A DNA stretch of 64,000 bases. It comes from Candidatus Planktophila sulfonica (GTDB lineage Bacteria; Actinomycetota; Actinomycetes; Nanopelagicales; Nanopelagicaceae). Below the pieces are notes generated by a model. The model made no database searches. It was not told the DNA's origin and saw only the letters and a list, made by a program, of their open reading frames with translations. This document shows positions 15,837 through 23,773 of this stretch, piece by piece (positions within the stretch are counted from its first letter, which is position 1; every line of letters starts with the position of its first letter). Location of the stretch: contig NZ_CP016773.1 in NCBI RefSeq assembly GCF_002288065.1, positions 62,001 through 126,000 of the forward strand, read 5' to 3'. The translations under genes and the position numbers were made by a program.

Positions 15837-17096
15837 ATGACTTCCCGCCGTATCGCCACCTTGATGGTGCATACCTCACCGCTTGATCAAGCGGGTACTG
15901 GCGATGCTGGTGGAATGAATATCTACGTCTGTGAAGCTGCGCAGAACATGGCGGCGATGGGTGTGCAGGTAGATATCTTTACGCGTCGAACAAATAACGA
16001 AGTTGCTGATGTTGTTGAAGTGGCACCAGGCGTGCGCGTTATTCAACTCAATGTTGGGCCAGTATCTGGCGTAACAAAAGAATTATTGCCGAAGTTGATT
16101 CCCGACTTACCTGCAGCATTCAAAGAAGCGTTGCTTGCTACTCGTTACGACATCATTCATTCGCATTATTGGATTAGCGGCAAGGTCGCGATGCCAGTTG
16201 CGAAAGAGCTCAATATTCCTTTGGTGCACACGATGCACACGATGGCGCGAGTAAAGAATTTAAATTTGGCTGAAGGGGAAGTTCCTGAGCCAATGATTCG
16301 CGTGCAAGGTGAAACCCAGGTGGTTGCTGCAGCTGATGCGCTGGTTGCCAATACAGATGCTGAAGCTGCCAGCTTGGTATCTCTCTACGAAGCATGCCCA
16401 GATAATGTTTTAGTTGTAAGCCCTGGTGTGAACCTGAAGGTATTTACACCGGGTGCGGGTCGTATGGCTGCTCGTGAGGTTGTGGGCCTTGATAAAGATT
16501 CACACATCATCACCTTTGTGGGCCGTATTCAGCCACATAAGGGCCCCGAGGTATTGATTAGATCGATTGCTGAACTTGTTTCGCACTCACCGCATCTGCG
16601 TACCAAGTTGATTACCAACATCATTGGTGGCGCATCAGGTGCGAACCAATCAGAAGTTGAACGATTGAAAGAGTTAACAACCTGGCTTGGTATTGATGAT
16701 GTTGTTCGCTTCGCACCACCTGTTCCTCGTGAAGAACTTCCTCAGTGGTATCGCGCATCAGATTTGGTCTGCGTGCCAAGTTATTCAGAAAGCTTTGGTC
16801 TTGTAGCTCTTGAAGCACAGGCATGTGGCACACCTGTTGTAGCTACTGCCGTGGGTGGGCTTCGTACAGCAGTTGCTGACGGTATTTCAGGCGTACTTGT
16901 TGATGGACATGATCCACGTGCGTGGTCATCTGTTTTGGCTCGTTTGCTGCAAGAACCACAGCGCCGGGTGCTGCTTTCCATGGGTGCAATCGAACATGCA
17001 TCGCACTTTGGTTGGGATGCAACATCGCGCGGAACTCTAGACATTTATGACCGTGTTTTAACTGCACGTGCAGAACAAGCGAAGAACATCGGCTAA
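15837..17096 (+). CDS. mshA: MshA-type glycosyltransferase (GT4)
   Basis: This 419-residue protein has the MshA N-terminal hallmark QAGTGDAGGMNIYV, IHSHYWISG, and the GT4 donor-site block SYSESFGLVALEAQACGTPVV with the EX7E pair. MshA joins GlcNAc to inositol-3-phosphate, the first step of mycothiol synthesis. The order mshA-ybjN-gpmA matches other Actinobacteria and strengthens the call. The MshD-like enzyme for the last step is encoded 6 kb upstream; mshB and mshC are not in the window. Confidence 0.9.
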   Translation: MTSRRIATLMVHTSPLDQAGTGDAGGMNIYVCEAAQNMAAMGVQVDIFTRRTNNEVADVVEVAPGVRVIQLNVGPVSGVTKELLPKLIPDLPAAFKEALLATRYDIIHSHYWISGKVAMPVAKELNIPLVHTMHTMARVKNLNLAEGEVPEPMIRVQGETQVVAAADALVANTDAEAASLVSLYEACPDNVLVVSPGVNLKVFTPGAGRMAAREVVGLDKDSHIITFVGRIQPHKGPEVLIRSIAELVSHSPHLRTKLITNIIGGASGANQSEVERLKELTTWLGIDDVVRFAPPVPREELPQWYRASDLVCVPSYSESFGLVALEAQACGTPVVATAVGGLRTAVADGISGVLVDGHDPRAWSSVLARLLQEPQRRVLLSMGAIEHASHFGWDATSRGTLDIYDRVLTARAEQAKNIG

Positions 17097-17576
17097 ATGG
17101 CACTTGATGCCCGCGAGGTGATTGAGGATTTCCTTCAATCCCATGATTTAGATTTCGACCGCTCAGATGCAAATACCTTCATGGTGACGTTGCCTGGTGA
17201 GAATAAGTTGCAGACTCATTGCGCGCTGATTGTCGGCGATCACTCTTTGAGTATTAACGCTTTTGTGATTCGCAAACCAGATACCCATGAAGACGCAGTG
17301 CATAAGTGGTGCATGGCAAAGAATGCTGCGATGTATGGGGTTGCCTTTGCGATTAATGAATTAGGCGATATCTACTTGGTGGGGCGCTTGCCACTGGATG
17401 CCGTGAATGCGAAAGAGATTGACCGCTTGATTGGTTCGGTTCTGCAGTATTCGGATTCATCATTTAATCCGCTTTTGGAATTGGGATTTGCAGATGCAAT
17501 TCGCCGTGAATGGGCTTGGCGAGTAAGTCGTGGTGAATCTCTGGCGAATCTTGAGGCATTCAAGCACCTCGTGTAA
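17097..17576 (+). CDS. YbjN-domain protein
   Basis: This 159-residue protein of the YbjN fold (type III secretion chaperone-like) starts directly after the mshA stop. Blocks such as LPGENKLQTHCALIVGDHSL and WCMAKNAAMYGVAFAI resemble the actinobacterial YbjN protein that sits beside mshA. Its function is not known; the fixed position suggests a link with mshA expression or mycothiol. Confidence 0.82.
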   Translation: MALDAREVIEDFLQSHDLDFDRSDANTFMVTLPGENKLQTHCALIVGDHSLSINAFVIRKPDTHEDAVHKWCMAKNAAMYGVAFAINELGDIYLVGRLPLDAVNAKEIDRLIGSVLQYSDSSFNPLLELGFADAIRREWAWRVSRGESLANLEAFKHLV

Positions 17577-17594
17577 TTCTGTTTGCTGATGTGA

Positions 17595-17600
17595 GAGAAT
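17595..17600 (+). promoter_or_regulatory. -10 element of leaderless gpmA
   Basis: GAGAAT, with TG two bases upstream, ends 7 bases before the gpmA ATG at 17608. Confidence 0.4.
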
Positions 17601-17607
17601 TCGCCTT

Positions 17608-18357
17608 ATGTCGAACTTCAAACTAATCCTCCTGCGCCATGGCGAATCCGAATGGAATGCCCTCAATCTCTTTACTGGTTGGGTCGATGTCAGACTCTCT
17701 GAAAAAGGCATCGCTGAAGCTGCACGCGGTGGAAAGTTATTGGCAGAGCGCGGGTTGCTGCCCGATGTAGTTCACACATCTTTGTTGCGCCGTGCGATCC
17801 ACACATCGCAGTTGGCTCTTGATTCATGCGATCGCCACTGGATCCCAGTGAAGCGTTCATGGCGTCTTAACGAGCGTCACTACGGCGCTCTTCAGGGCAA
17901 GGACAAGGCGCAGACCTTGGCTGAATACGGCGAAGAGCAATTTATGTTGTGGCGTCGCTCGTATGACACCCCACCACCGCTGATTGAAAAGGGTTCTGAG
18001 TTCTCGCAAGATGCCGATCCACGTTACGCAGATCTAGGTGCAGATCTGCCACTGACTGAGTGCCTGAAAGATGTTGTGGTTCGCATGGTTCCGTACTGGA
18101 CCGAATCAATCATTCCTGACCTCAAGAGCGGCAAGACAGTGCTTGTGACTGCTCACGGCAACTCATTGCGTGCATTGGTAAAGCACCTTGAGGGTATCTC
18201 TGATGAAGATATTGCAGGTTTGAATATTCCTACAGGAATTCCACTGCTCTATGAATTAGATGCAGATTTCAAGCCGGTAAAAGCTGGCGGCGAATACTTA
18301 GATCCTGCAGCTGCTGCTGAAGCAATTACAGCTGTTGCGAATCAGGGTAAGAAGTAA
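17608..18357 (+). CDS. gpmA: 2,3-bisphosphoglycerate-dependent phosphoglycerate mutase
   Basis: The 249-residue protein has the phosphohistidine signature [10 protein letters not shown] near the N-terminus, [14 protein letters not shown] and [17 protein letters not shown] with the second active-site His. It interconverts 3- and 2-phosphoglycerate in glycolysis. The length is normal for the family. It is convergent with the lipoprotein gene, with three bases between the stops. Confidence 0.95.
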   Translation: MSNFKLILLRHGESEWNALNLFTGWVDVRLSEKGIAEAARGGKLLAERGLLPDVVHTSLLRRAIHTSQLALDSCDRHWIPVKRSWRLNERHYGALQGKDKAQTLAEYGEEQFMLWRRSYDTPPPLIEKGSEFSQDADPRYADLGADLPLTECLKDVVVRMVPYWTESIIPDLKSGKTVLVTAHGNSLRALVKHLEGISDEDIAGLNIPTGIPLLYELDADFKPVKAGGEYLDPAAAAEAITAVANQGKK

Positions 18358-18360
18358 AAG

Positions 18361-18855
18361 TTACTTTGTAACGTTTGCATAATCATCGCGCTTGTCGCGG
18401 ATGATTGCATTGACGGTGACTACGCCAGCGCGAGCAAAGGCAAGCTGCAGTTGAACATTGCGTCCAGCTTGTGCGCCAACTCCTGCAAAGACAGCCTTTG
18501 ATGTTGCTTGTTCGCCTTCAAAGCGAAGTGGCTGGTTCTTCACAAGGTTCTGCTCGCCAGAAATTGTTGCTGAAGTTCCGCCTGCTGAAATTCCAAGGAG
18601 CGCATCGTTCTCGTCCATGTAGTTAACGATTGTTCCGACAACTACTGCTGAACCATCTTCAGTTGCGACGAGCAAGAGGTTTGTAATGGAGAGGTCGTTT
18701 CCATCTGTCTTCACCATTGCTTCAGCACCATCTGTTACCTGCTTGATCAAACGTGTTGAAGCGTTTGGACCAGCACCTGAACATGCTGTCAATGAGAGAG
18801 CAAGTGCAGATGTAATGAGTGCAATTGAGAAGTTCTTAATATGTGGACGACGCAT
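18361..18855 (-). CDS. LpqE-like lipoprotein
   Basis: The 164-residue protein has a lipoprotein signal peptide (basic MRRPHIK, hydrophobic core, lipobox LTAC with Cys about residue 25), so it is probably anchored to the outer face of the membrane. The rest is beta-rich with no catalytic motif. In mycobacteria the lipoprotein LpqE lies divergent from carD, exactly as here, and the downstream order also matches; the LpqE link rests mainly on that synteny. Confidence 0.72.
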   Translation of the reverse strand: MRRPHIKNFSIALITSALALSLTACSGAGPNASTRLIKQVTDGAEAMVKTDGNDLSITNLLLVATEDGSAVVVGTIVNYMDENDALLGISAGGTSATISGEQNLVKNQPLRFEGEQATSKAVFAGVGAQAGRNVQLQLAFARAGVVTVNAIIRDKRDDYANVTK

Positions 18856-18862
18856 GGGGCAA

Positions 18863-18868
18863 ATTATC
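18863..18868 (-). promoter_or_regulatory. Extended -10 of leaderless lipoprotein gene
   Basis: On the minus strand TGC-GATAAT (extended -10) ends 7 bases before the ATG at 18855. Its -35 region falls inside the adjacent palindrome at 18874-18892. Confidence 0.5.
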
Positions 18869-18873
18869 GCATG

Positions 18874-18892
18874 TCAAATAAGCGTTATTTGA
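18874..18892. promoter_or_regulatory. 19-base palindrome, likely operator
   Basis: TCAAATAA and TTATTTGA are perfect 8-base arms around GCG. The palindrome covers the -35 region of the lipoprotein promoter and lies about 50 bases upstream of the carD -10, so a dimeric regulator bound here could affect the lipoprotein gene directly. No other copy was noticed in the window. Confidence 0.55.
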
Positions 18893-18941
18893 CGCTGGTT
18901 TAGGGCAGATAACTGGGGTTTTCGATGTCAGTGATGGCTGG

Positions 18942-18947
18942 TAGAAT
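18942..18947 (+). promoter_or_regulatory. Extended -10 of carD
   Basis: TGG-TAGAAT is a strong extended -10. Transcription would start near 18954, giving a short leader with GAAGGG six bases before the carD ATG. Confidence 0.55.
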
Positions 18948-18971
18948 TGGACGTCTAACGAAGGGCAATAC

Positions 18972-19454
18972 ATGACATTCAAGGTCGGCGAAACCGTTGT
19001 TTATCCCCATCACGGAGCAGCTCTTATCGAGGCAATCGAAACTCGAGTAATTAAGGGCGAAGAGAAGACCTACCTAGTTCTCAAGGTTGCTCAGGGCGAC
19101 CTCACTGTGCGCGTACCTGCAGATAATGTAGATCTCGTCGGTGTCCGCGATGTCGTCGATTCAGCTGGCCTCGATCGTGTATTTAACGTACTTCGTCAGC
19201 CATATACCGAAGAGCCAACAAACTGGTCACGTCGCTATAAGGCAAACCTCGAAAAGCTTGCATCCGGAGATGTCATTAAGGTCGCAGAAGTTGTGCGCGA
19301 TCTCTACCGTCGCGATCTCGATCGTGGACTCTCTGCCGGTGAAAAGCGCATGCTCGCCAAGGCGAAGCAGATTCTCGTCTCTGAGCTCGCACTTGCCGAG
19401 CGCACAGATGAAGAGAAGGCTGCAACTCTCCTTGACGAGGTTCTCGCTTCGTAA
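18972..19454 (+). CDS. carD: CarD-family RNA polymerase-binding regulator
   Basis: This 160-residue protein starts [15 protein letters not shown], typical of the CarD RNA-polymerase-interacting domain, and has a helical C-terminal DNA-binding part with the conserved Trp ([15 protein letters not shown]). CarD binds the RNA polymerase beta subunit and stabilises open complexes, notably at rRNA promoters in mycobacteria. It heads the ispDF-cysS-rlmB group. The GAAGGG site at 18960-18965 fits the ATG at 18972. Confidence 0.93.
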   Translation: MTFKVGETVVYPHHGAALIEAIETRVIKGEEKTYLVLKVAQGDLTVRVPADNVDLVGVRDVVDSAGLDRVFNVLRQPYTEEPTNWSRRYKANLEKLASGDVIKVAEVVRDLYRRDLDRGLSAGEKRMLAKAKQILVSELALAERTDEEKAATLLDEVLAS

Positions 19455-19472
19455 TTTAGTAACACTGTCATC

Positions 19473-20594
19473 ATGATCGCCGCAATCGTCGCTGCTGCAG
19501 GTAGTGGCGAACGCTTCGGTGCGCCAATTCCTAAAGCGCTCATTCAACTTGGCGATCGCACACTCCTTGAACATGCAGTCTCTTCACTTTCGGCTGTGGT
19601 TGATCAGATTGTTGTTACGGCTCCTGCTGGTTTCGAAGATCAAATTCGCTCACTCGTTGGTGATGCAGTCACTGTTGTTACTGGTGGTGCTACTCGCTCT
19701 GATTCAGTGCGCGCAGGTCTTGCGGCAATTAGCGATGCAGAGTTTGTTTTGGTTCACGATGCAGCGCGTGCGCTGGCAACGCGCGAATTAGCTGCTTCAG
19801 TTGTTGCAGCTTTGAAGTCTGGGGATGTAGCTGTGGTTCCAGCACTTCCTGTTGTCGATACTCTGCAGAACGTTGGCGCAGATGGTTATGTTGTTAACGC
19901 AGTTGATAGAGCACCGCTTCGTCGAATTCAAACACCACAAGGTTTTTCATATTCAGTGCTGAACGCAATTCATCAGGGTGCGCAAGATGCGACAGATGAT
20001 TCAACTCTGGCGCTCAATGCGGGCCACAAGGTGCGCGTTATTGCTGGTGAAGAACGAGCCCTGAAAATTACAACTCCTTCAGACTTAGCAACAGCTCTTA
20101 CATTCTTAGGAGATGCCACAACATTTAGTACTGGTGTTGGCGTTGATGCACATGCATTTGGCGAAGGACGCGAGCTCTGGCTTGCAGGTCTTCATTGGCC
20201 TGATGAAGTTGGCGTTGATGGTCACTCTGATGGCGATGTGGCTGCTCATGCAATCTGCGATGCGCTCTTTGCAGCAACTGGCCTTGGCGATTTAGGTAGC
20301 AACTTCGGAACATCGCGTCCTGAATATGCGGGCGCATCTGGCGTTACTTTGCTGAAAGAGACCTTGTCGATTATTTCTAAGGGTCGATATTCGATCTCGC
20401 ATGTATCTGTGCAGATCATCGGCAACCGTCCGCGCATCGGTGCTCGTCGAGCCGAAGCTATCGCGACGCTTTCGCAGGCACTGGGTGGGGCAGAGGTTGC
20501 CATCCTTGCAACAACTACCGATGGAATGGGCCTTACCGGTGAAGGCAAGGGCATTGCAGCGATTGCATCTGCGCTAGTTATTAAGAACGCTTAA
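19473..20594 (+). CDS. ispDF: Bifunctional IspD-IspF isoprenoid enzyme
   Basis: This 373-residue fusion has IspD in residues 1-215 ([11 protein letters not shown] nucleotide site; [21 protein letters not shown]) and IspF from about 218 ([19 protein letters not shown] with metal Asp/His, [19 protein letters not shown], and a C-terminal [17 protein letters not shown]). IspD makes CDP-methylerythritol and IspF cyclises the diphosphate, two non-consecutive steps of the MEP pathway. Most Actinobacteria have separate neighbouring ispD and ispF genes; here the reading frame is continuous. Confidence 0.93.
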   Translation: MIAAIVAAAGSGERFGAPIPKALIQLGDRTLLEHAVSSLSAVVDQIVVTAPAGFEDQIRSLVGDAVTVVTGGATRSDSVRAGLAAISDAEFVLVHDAARALATRELAASVVAALKSGDVAVVPALPVVDTLQNVGADGYVVNAVDRAPLRRIQTPQGFSYSVLNAIHQGAQDATDDSTLALNAGHKVRVIAGEERALKITTPSDLATALTFLGDATTFSTGVGVDAHAFGEGRELWLAGLHWPDEVGVDGHSDGDVAAHAICDALFAATGLGDLGSNFGTSRPEYAGASGVTLLKETLSIISKGRYSISHVSVQIIGNRPRIGARRAEAIATLSQALGGAEVAILATTTDGMGLTGEGKGIAAIASALVIKNA

Positions 20595-20601
20595 GTAAAG
20601 A

Positions 20602-20607
20602 TAGAAT
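20602..20607 (+). promoter_or_regulatory. -10 element of leaderless cysS
   Basis: TAGAAT ends 6 bases before the cysS ATG at 20614, in the 19-base gap after ispDF. Confidence 0.5.
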
Positions 20608-20613
20608 TGCCTA

Positions 20614-22017
20614 ATGAGTTCGCTATCTTTATATGACACGCTAACGCGAACCACCTCTGAATTTGTTCCCCTGAAAAAGGGCGAAGTTGGTATCTATCTC
20701 TGCGGTGCAACTGTTCAAGCGCCTCCCCATATCGGCCATGTGCGCTCTGGCGTTAACTTCGACATCTTGCGTCGCTGGTTAACAAAGTCTGGTTACAACG
20801 TCACATTTATCCGTAACGTCACAGATATCGATGACAAGATTTTGCATAAGGCAGTGCATGAAGAGATGCCTTGGTGGGCAGTTGCAATGAAGTACGAGCG
20901 TGCATTTACCGATGCATATGCAGCCCTTAACGTTTTGCCGCCAACATATGAACCACGCGCTACAGGACACGTCACTCAGATGATCGAACTCATGCAGTTG
21001 CTCATTGAAAAGGGCGCTGCATACGCACCTGGTAATGGCGATGTCTATCTCGAAGTCCGCAAGCTTTCGTCTTACCTAACTCTTTCTCGTCAGAAGCTTG
21101 ATGATCTACAACCAGCAGCTGATGCTGATGAGACTTATAAGAAAGATCCACGCGACTTTGCTTTATGGAAAGCTGCAAAACCCGGAGATCCGTCATGGCC
21201 AACTCCGTGGGGACCAGGTCGTCCTGGATGGCACCTCGAATGTTCTGCGATGGCACATCAGTATTTAGGTGAAGCATTTGATATCCACGGTGGTGGACTC
21301 GATTTGATCTTCCCTCACCACGAGAACGAGATTGCACAATCTGAAGCAGCTGGCTTTGCCTTTGCTAAGCGCTGGTTACATAACGCGTGGGTGACCGCGT
21401 CCGGTGAAAAGATGTCGAAGTCATTGGGTAACTCGCTTCAGGTTCATGAATTGCTGAAGAGCGTTCGCGGAATCGAACTTCGTTGGTATTTGGGCTCTGC
21501 TCACTACCGTTCGATGCTCGAGTTCTCACATGAAGCACTTGCAGAATCTGCAACAGCGTTTCGTCGCATCGAAGGTTTCTTAACTCGTTCAGTTGAAATT
21601 CTTGGTACTCAGCCAACACCGGTTATTAGCCAGGCATTTACCGATGCGATGAATGATGATTTAGCCGTGCCAACAGCACTTGCTTCAATATCTGAAGCGC
21701 TGCGCACAGGAAATAGCGCGATTACTGCAGGAGATCAGGCTGTTATTGCATCGGCTGCCAATGAAATCCGCGGTGCTCTAGAAGTCCTTGGCTGCGACCC
21801 ATTTGATCCAGCTTTTGCAACTGCAGCTGCTGGTGAAGATATGACTGCAGCCCTTGATGGCGTTATTCAGTTGGCACTTGCTCAGCGCACAGCAGCGCGC
21901 GAGCGTAAAGATTTTGCGGCATCGGATTCAATTCGCGATGGCTTAGCTGCACTTGGAATTACTATTGAAGACACTGCACAAGGGCCACGTTGGTCAATCT
22001 CTAGAGATGGAAAATAA
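20614..22017 (+). CDS. cysS: Cysteinyl-tRNA synthetase
   Basis: The 467-residue class I synthetase has the ATP-site motif PHIGHVRSG (HIGH), zinc ligands including Cys in YLCGATVQ and WHLECSAM and the HHENE pair, and the KMSKSLGNS loop. It charges tRNA-Cys. The length is normal for CysS, and it is too long and wrongly placed to be MshC, the CysS-like mycothiol ligase. Carrying the carD-ispDF-cysS-rlmB order is typical of Actinobacteria. Confidence 0.95.
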   Translation: MSSLSLYDTLTRTTSEFVPLKKGEVGIYLCGATVQAPPHIGHVRSGVNFDILRRWLTKSGYNVTFIRNVTDIDDKILHKAVHEEMPWWAVAMKYERAFTDAYAALNVLPPTYEPRATGHVTQMIELMQLLIEKGAAYAPGNGDVYLEVRKLSSYLTLSRQKLDDLQPAADADETYKKDPRDFALWKAAKPGDPSWPTPWGPGRPGWHLECSAMAHQYLGEAFDIHGGGLDLIFPHHENEIAQSEAAGFAFAKRWLHNAWVTASGEKMSKSLGNSLQVHELLKSVRGIELRWYLGSAHYRSMLEFSHEALAESATAFRRIEGFLTRSVEILGTQPTPVISQAFTDAMNDDLAVPTALASISEALRTGNSAITAGDQAVIASAANEIRGALEVLGCDPFDPAFATAAAGEDMTAALDGVIQLALAQRTAARERKDFAASDSIRDGLAALGITIEDTAQGPRWSISRDGK

Positions 22018-22019
22018 CA

Positions 22020-22970
22020 ATGGCCGGTAATGCAAAACCTCGCGGTGCAGTTCGTAAATCTAAGAAGGGCCCATCTGCTGGTACTGGCGGAAACAATAAG
22101 CGCCGTCTTGAAGGTAAGGGACCAACACCTAAGGCTGAAGACCGTCCTTATCACGCAGCTGCCAAGCGTAAGAAGGCTGCAGAAAAGTCTGCTGCAAAGA
22201 AGCCAGCGACAACTCGTAAGTTTTCAAAGGGCGATGCACCACGTGGTGAAATCGTTGCAGGTCGTAACGCAGTTCTAGAAGCGCTTCGTGAATCTGTTCC
22301 AGCAACTGAACTCTTGGTTGCACGCAGCATCGATGTCGATGATCGCGTTGCTGAATCGCTGCAGATTGCTTTGAACCACGGACTTTCGATCCGTGAAGCA
22401 CACCGTGCCGAAGTCGAAGGAATTTCACCAAACAGCCAAGGAATCATCCTTGCAATTAAGCCTTACCAATATTCCTCATTTGAAGAGATTGTTCAGCGCG
22501 CAAAGAATCCAATGTTGCTCGTTGCACTCGATGGCGTAACAGATCCACGTAACTTGGGAGCGATTGTTCGCTCTGCGGCTGCTTTCGGTGCATCAGGTGT
22601 ATTGATGACAGAACGTCGCGCTGCTGGAATGACTGCGTCCGCTTGGAAATCTTCTGCCGGAGCTGCTGCTCGTCTACCAATCGCTCAGGTAACAAACCTT
22701 GCTCGCACAATCGATGAAGCGAAGAAGCTGGGCTGCTTTATTGTCGGTCTTGATGGCGAATCAGATGTCGCTATCGCAGATATGAAGGTTGCTACTGAAA
22801 AACTCATGATTATCGTGGGTTCTGAAGGCAAGGGGCTTGCTCGCCTTACCCGCGAAAAGTGCGACCTGATTGTCTCTATTCCAATCAGCGCATCAACTGA
22901 ATCACTTAACGCATCTGTTGCAACATCAATTGCTTTGTACGCAGTAGATGAGGCTCGCCGTAAGGGCTAA
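22020..22970 (+). CDS. rlmB: 23S rRNA 2'-O-ribose methyltransferase (RlmB/TrmH family)
   Basis: The 316-residue SpoU-family protein begins with a Lys/Arg/Ala-rich disordered arm of about 75 residues, then the substrate-binding domain (GEIVAGRNAVLEALRE) and the knotted methyltransferase domain: DGVTDPRNLGAIVRSAAAFG, IIVGSEGKGL and the closing IPISASTESLNASVATSIALY. RlmB methylates G2251 of 23S rRNA; a related position is possible. It starts two bases after cysS. Confidence 0.9.
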   Translation: MAGNAKPRGAVRKSKKGPSAGTGGNNKRRLEGKGPTPKAEDRPYHAAAKRKKAAEKSAAKKPATTRKFSKGDAPRGEIVAGRNAVLEALRESVPATELLVARSIDVDDRVAESLQIALNHGLSIREAHRAEVEGISPNSQGIILAIKPYQYSSFEEIVQRAKNPMLLVALDGVTDPRNLGAIVRSAAAFGASGVLMTERRAAGMTASAWKSSAGAAARLPIAQVTNLARTIDEAKKLGCFIVGLDGESDVAIADMKVATEKLMIIVGSEGKGLARLTREKCDLIVSIPISASTESLNASVATSIALYAVDEARRKG

Positions 22971-22987
22971 GGCGTAGGTAGATAACA

Positions 22988-23773
22988 ATGGCATTTCAAC
23001 GTTTCATCGTCTGCGGAGATTCATACTCTGAAGGAATGACTGATGAAGTCGTAGATGGCAAATACCGCGGATGGGCAGATCGCGTAGCTGATGTCATGGC
23101 AGAAGCTCATGCTGATTTCACTTATATGAACTTGGCTGTGCGCGGAAAACTTATCGGCCAAGTTGTAGAAGATCAGGTGCCAACTGCACTTGCCTTTGTT
23201 ACAGGCTCTGACACCTTGGTTTCATTCCACGCAGGAGCTAATGATGCGCTCCGTCCTGGATATCAGGCATCGATTGCTATTCCGTTGTATCAAGAAGCAG
23301 TGCGCTTGATTGCAAAATCGGGTGCAACTCTGATGCTCTTTACCGTTCTCGAAAACACAGGCAATAAAGGTAAAGGTTCTGAAATTTGGGAGAAGCGATT
23401 CTCTGAATTTAATAAAGGTGTTCGCGCTGTGGGCGCTGAAGTTGGTGCGATTGTTGTTGATGCCAACCAAGAGAAGTTCTTTAGTGATCGCCGCTTCTTA
23501 GCTTTTGATCGCCTGCACTTAAATGCTGAAGGTCATAAGCGATGCGCCGATGCAGTTCTTGAGCGGCTTGATCTTCCATTTGATCCAGGTTGGCGCACAC
23601 CGTTGCCACCAGAGAAGAAAACTCCGTGGATTATTGAAAAGGGCGTCACCGTTGCATGGTTCTTTGTCTTTGCTTTGCCGTGGATCTTCAGACGTATCCG
23701 CGGCAAATCATCTGGCGATGGGCGTAGTGCTAAATACCCAACGCCGGTTAAATGGAGCGAACGGTCCAGGTAA
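22988..23773 (+). CDS. SGNH/GDSL-family hydrolase with C-terminal hydrophobic segment
   Basis: This 261-residue protein has the SGNH blocks: FIVCGDSYSEGM (nucleophile Ser), HAGANDALRP (Asn) and FDRLHLNAEGHK (Asp-x-x-His). It would be an esterase or acylhydrolase of unknown substrate. There is no signal peptide, but a hydrophobic stretch VAWFFVFALPWIF near residue 225 could bind the membrane. The 3' end overlaps the convergent lacZ end by 26 bases. Confidence 0.82.
   Translation: MAFQRFIVCGDSYSEGMTDEVVDGKYRGWADRVADVMAEAHADFTYMNLAVRGKLIGQVVEDQVPTALAFVTGSDTLVSFHAGANDALRPGYQASIAIPLYQEAVRLIAKSGATLMLFTVLENTGNKGKGSEIWEKRFSEFNKGVRAVGAEVGAIVVDANQEKFFSDRRFLAFDRLHLNAEGHKRCADAVLERLDLPFDPGWRTPLPPEKKTPWIIEKGVTVAWFFVFALPWIFRRIRGKSSGDGRSAKYPTPVKWSERSR

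Noticed and set aside
20614-22017. CysS-like gene as MshC (mycothiol ligase)
   Set aside because: Position in the carD-ispDF-cysS-rlmB order, full length and tRNA-synthetase C-terminal region favour CysS.
22030-22278. 82-codon overlapping frame in rlmB
   Set aside because: It lies in another frame of the Lys/Ala-rich rlmB arm and reflects its repetitive codons.
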